In this document: positions 11,872 through 11,877 of the stretch, piece after piece
Position numbering within the stretch: the stretch's first letter is position 1
How the letters are laid out: the number at the start of each line of letters is the position of its first letter
NCBI GenBank assembly: GCA_038227745.1
Contig: JBBRPS010000267.1
Span: forward strand, 1 to 11,877
Origin: DASPXY01 sp038227745
GTDB taxonomy: Bacteria > Planctomycetota > Planctomycetia > Gemmatales > Gemmataceae
Length of the DNA: 11,877 nucleotides
Direction of reading: 5' to 3'
Notes under the pieces: model-generated
Told to the model about the DNA's origin: nothing
Databases searched by the model: none
The model's input: only the letters and a program-made list of their open reading frames with translations
Made by a program: the position numbers and the translations under genes

Positions 11872-11877
11872 GGCGAA

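Overview
The window looks like chromosomal DNA of a high-GC planctomycete, most likely from the Gemmata group. This is inferred from gene content: a 3-keto-disaccharide hydrolase (DUF1080), a DUF2007 protein with a zinc ribbon, a lone Flp pilin, a monoheme CxxCH membrane protein, and many short secreted or membrane proteins of unknown function. GC is high; one line counted inside the gene at 4150 is 75%. The exception is the nuclease gene near 2.8-3.3 kb, at about 50% in the two lines counted.

Layout. 1-1080 is a decayed area: a small two-gene cassette resembling a toxin-antitoxin pair, whose first gene carries a one-base frameshift, runs into an opposing fragment of a DUF262/ParB-like gene. 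1123-2580 (minus) is a complete ALDH8-type aldehyde dehydrogenase. 2826-3332 (plus) is a PD-(D/E)XK-like nuclease with its own promoter; its last 10 bases overlap tRNA-Ala(CGC), which is followed by a strong intrinsic terminator. 3599-3820 (minus) is a two-helix membrane protein. 4150-5541 is an operon of two exported proteins. 5820-6671 (minus) is the DUF1080 protein. 6728-6859 is a tandem and inverted palindromic repeat. 6865-7224 (minus) is the DUF2007 protein. 7495-8249 is a promoter, a c-di-GMP-I riboswitch, a candidate terminator, a long folded leader, the Flp pilin and its terminator. 8426-9544 (minus) is the heme protein. 9669-10605 (minus) is a two-gene operon of a multi-spanning membrane protein and a small exported protein. 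10960-11751 is a secreted protein followed by a long inverted repeat related to the one at 6.7 kb.

How it fits together. The clearest regulatory unit is the pilin transcript: the leader aptamer should sense c-di-GMP, so production of a type IVb pilin is probably tied to the switch between motile and attached life. The other genes do not form one pathway; they are short units, mostly closed by long GC-rich hairpins. The nuclease-tRNA pair and the repeat family are the most mobile-looking parts of the window.
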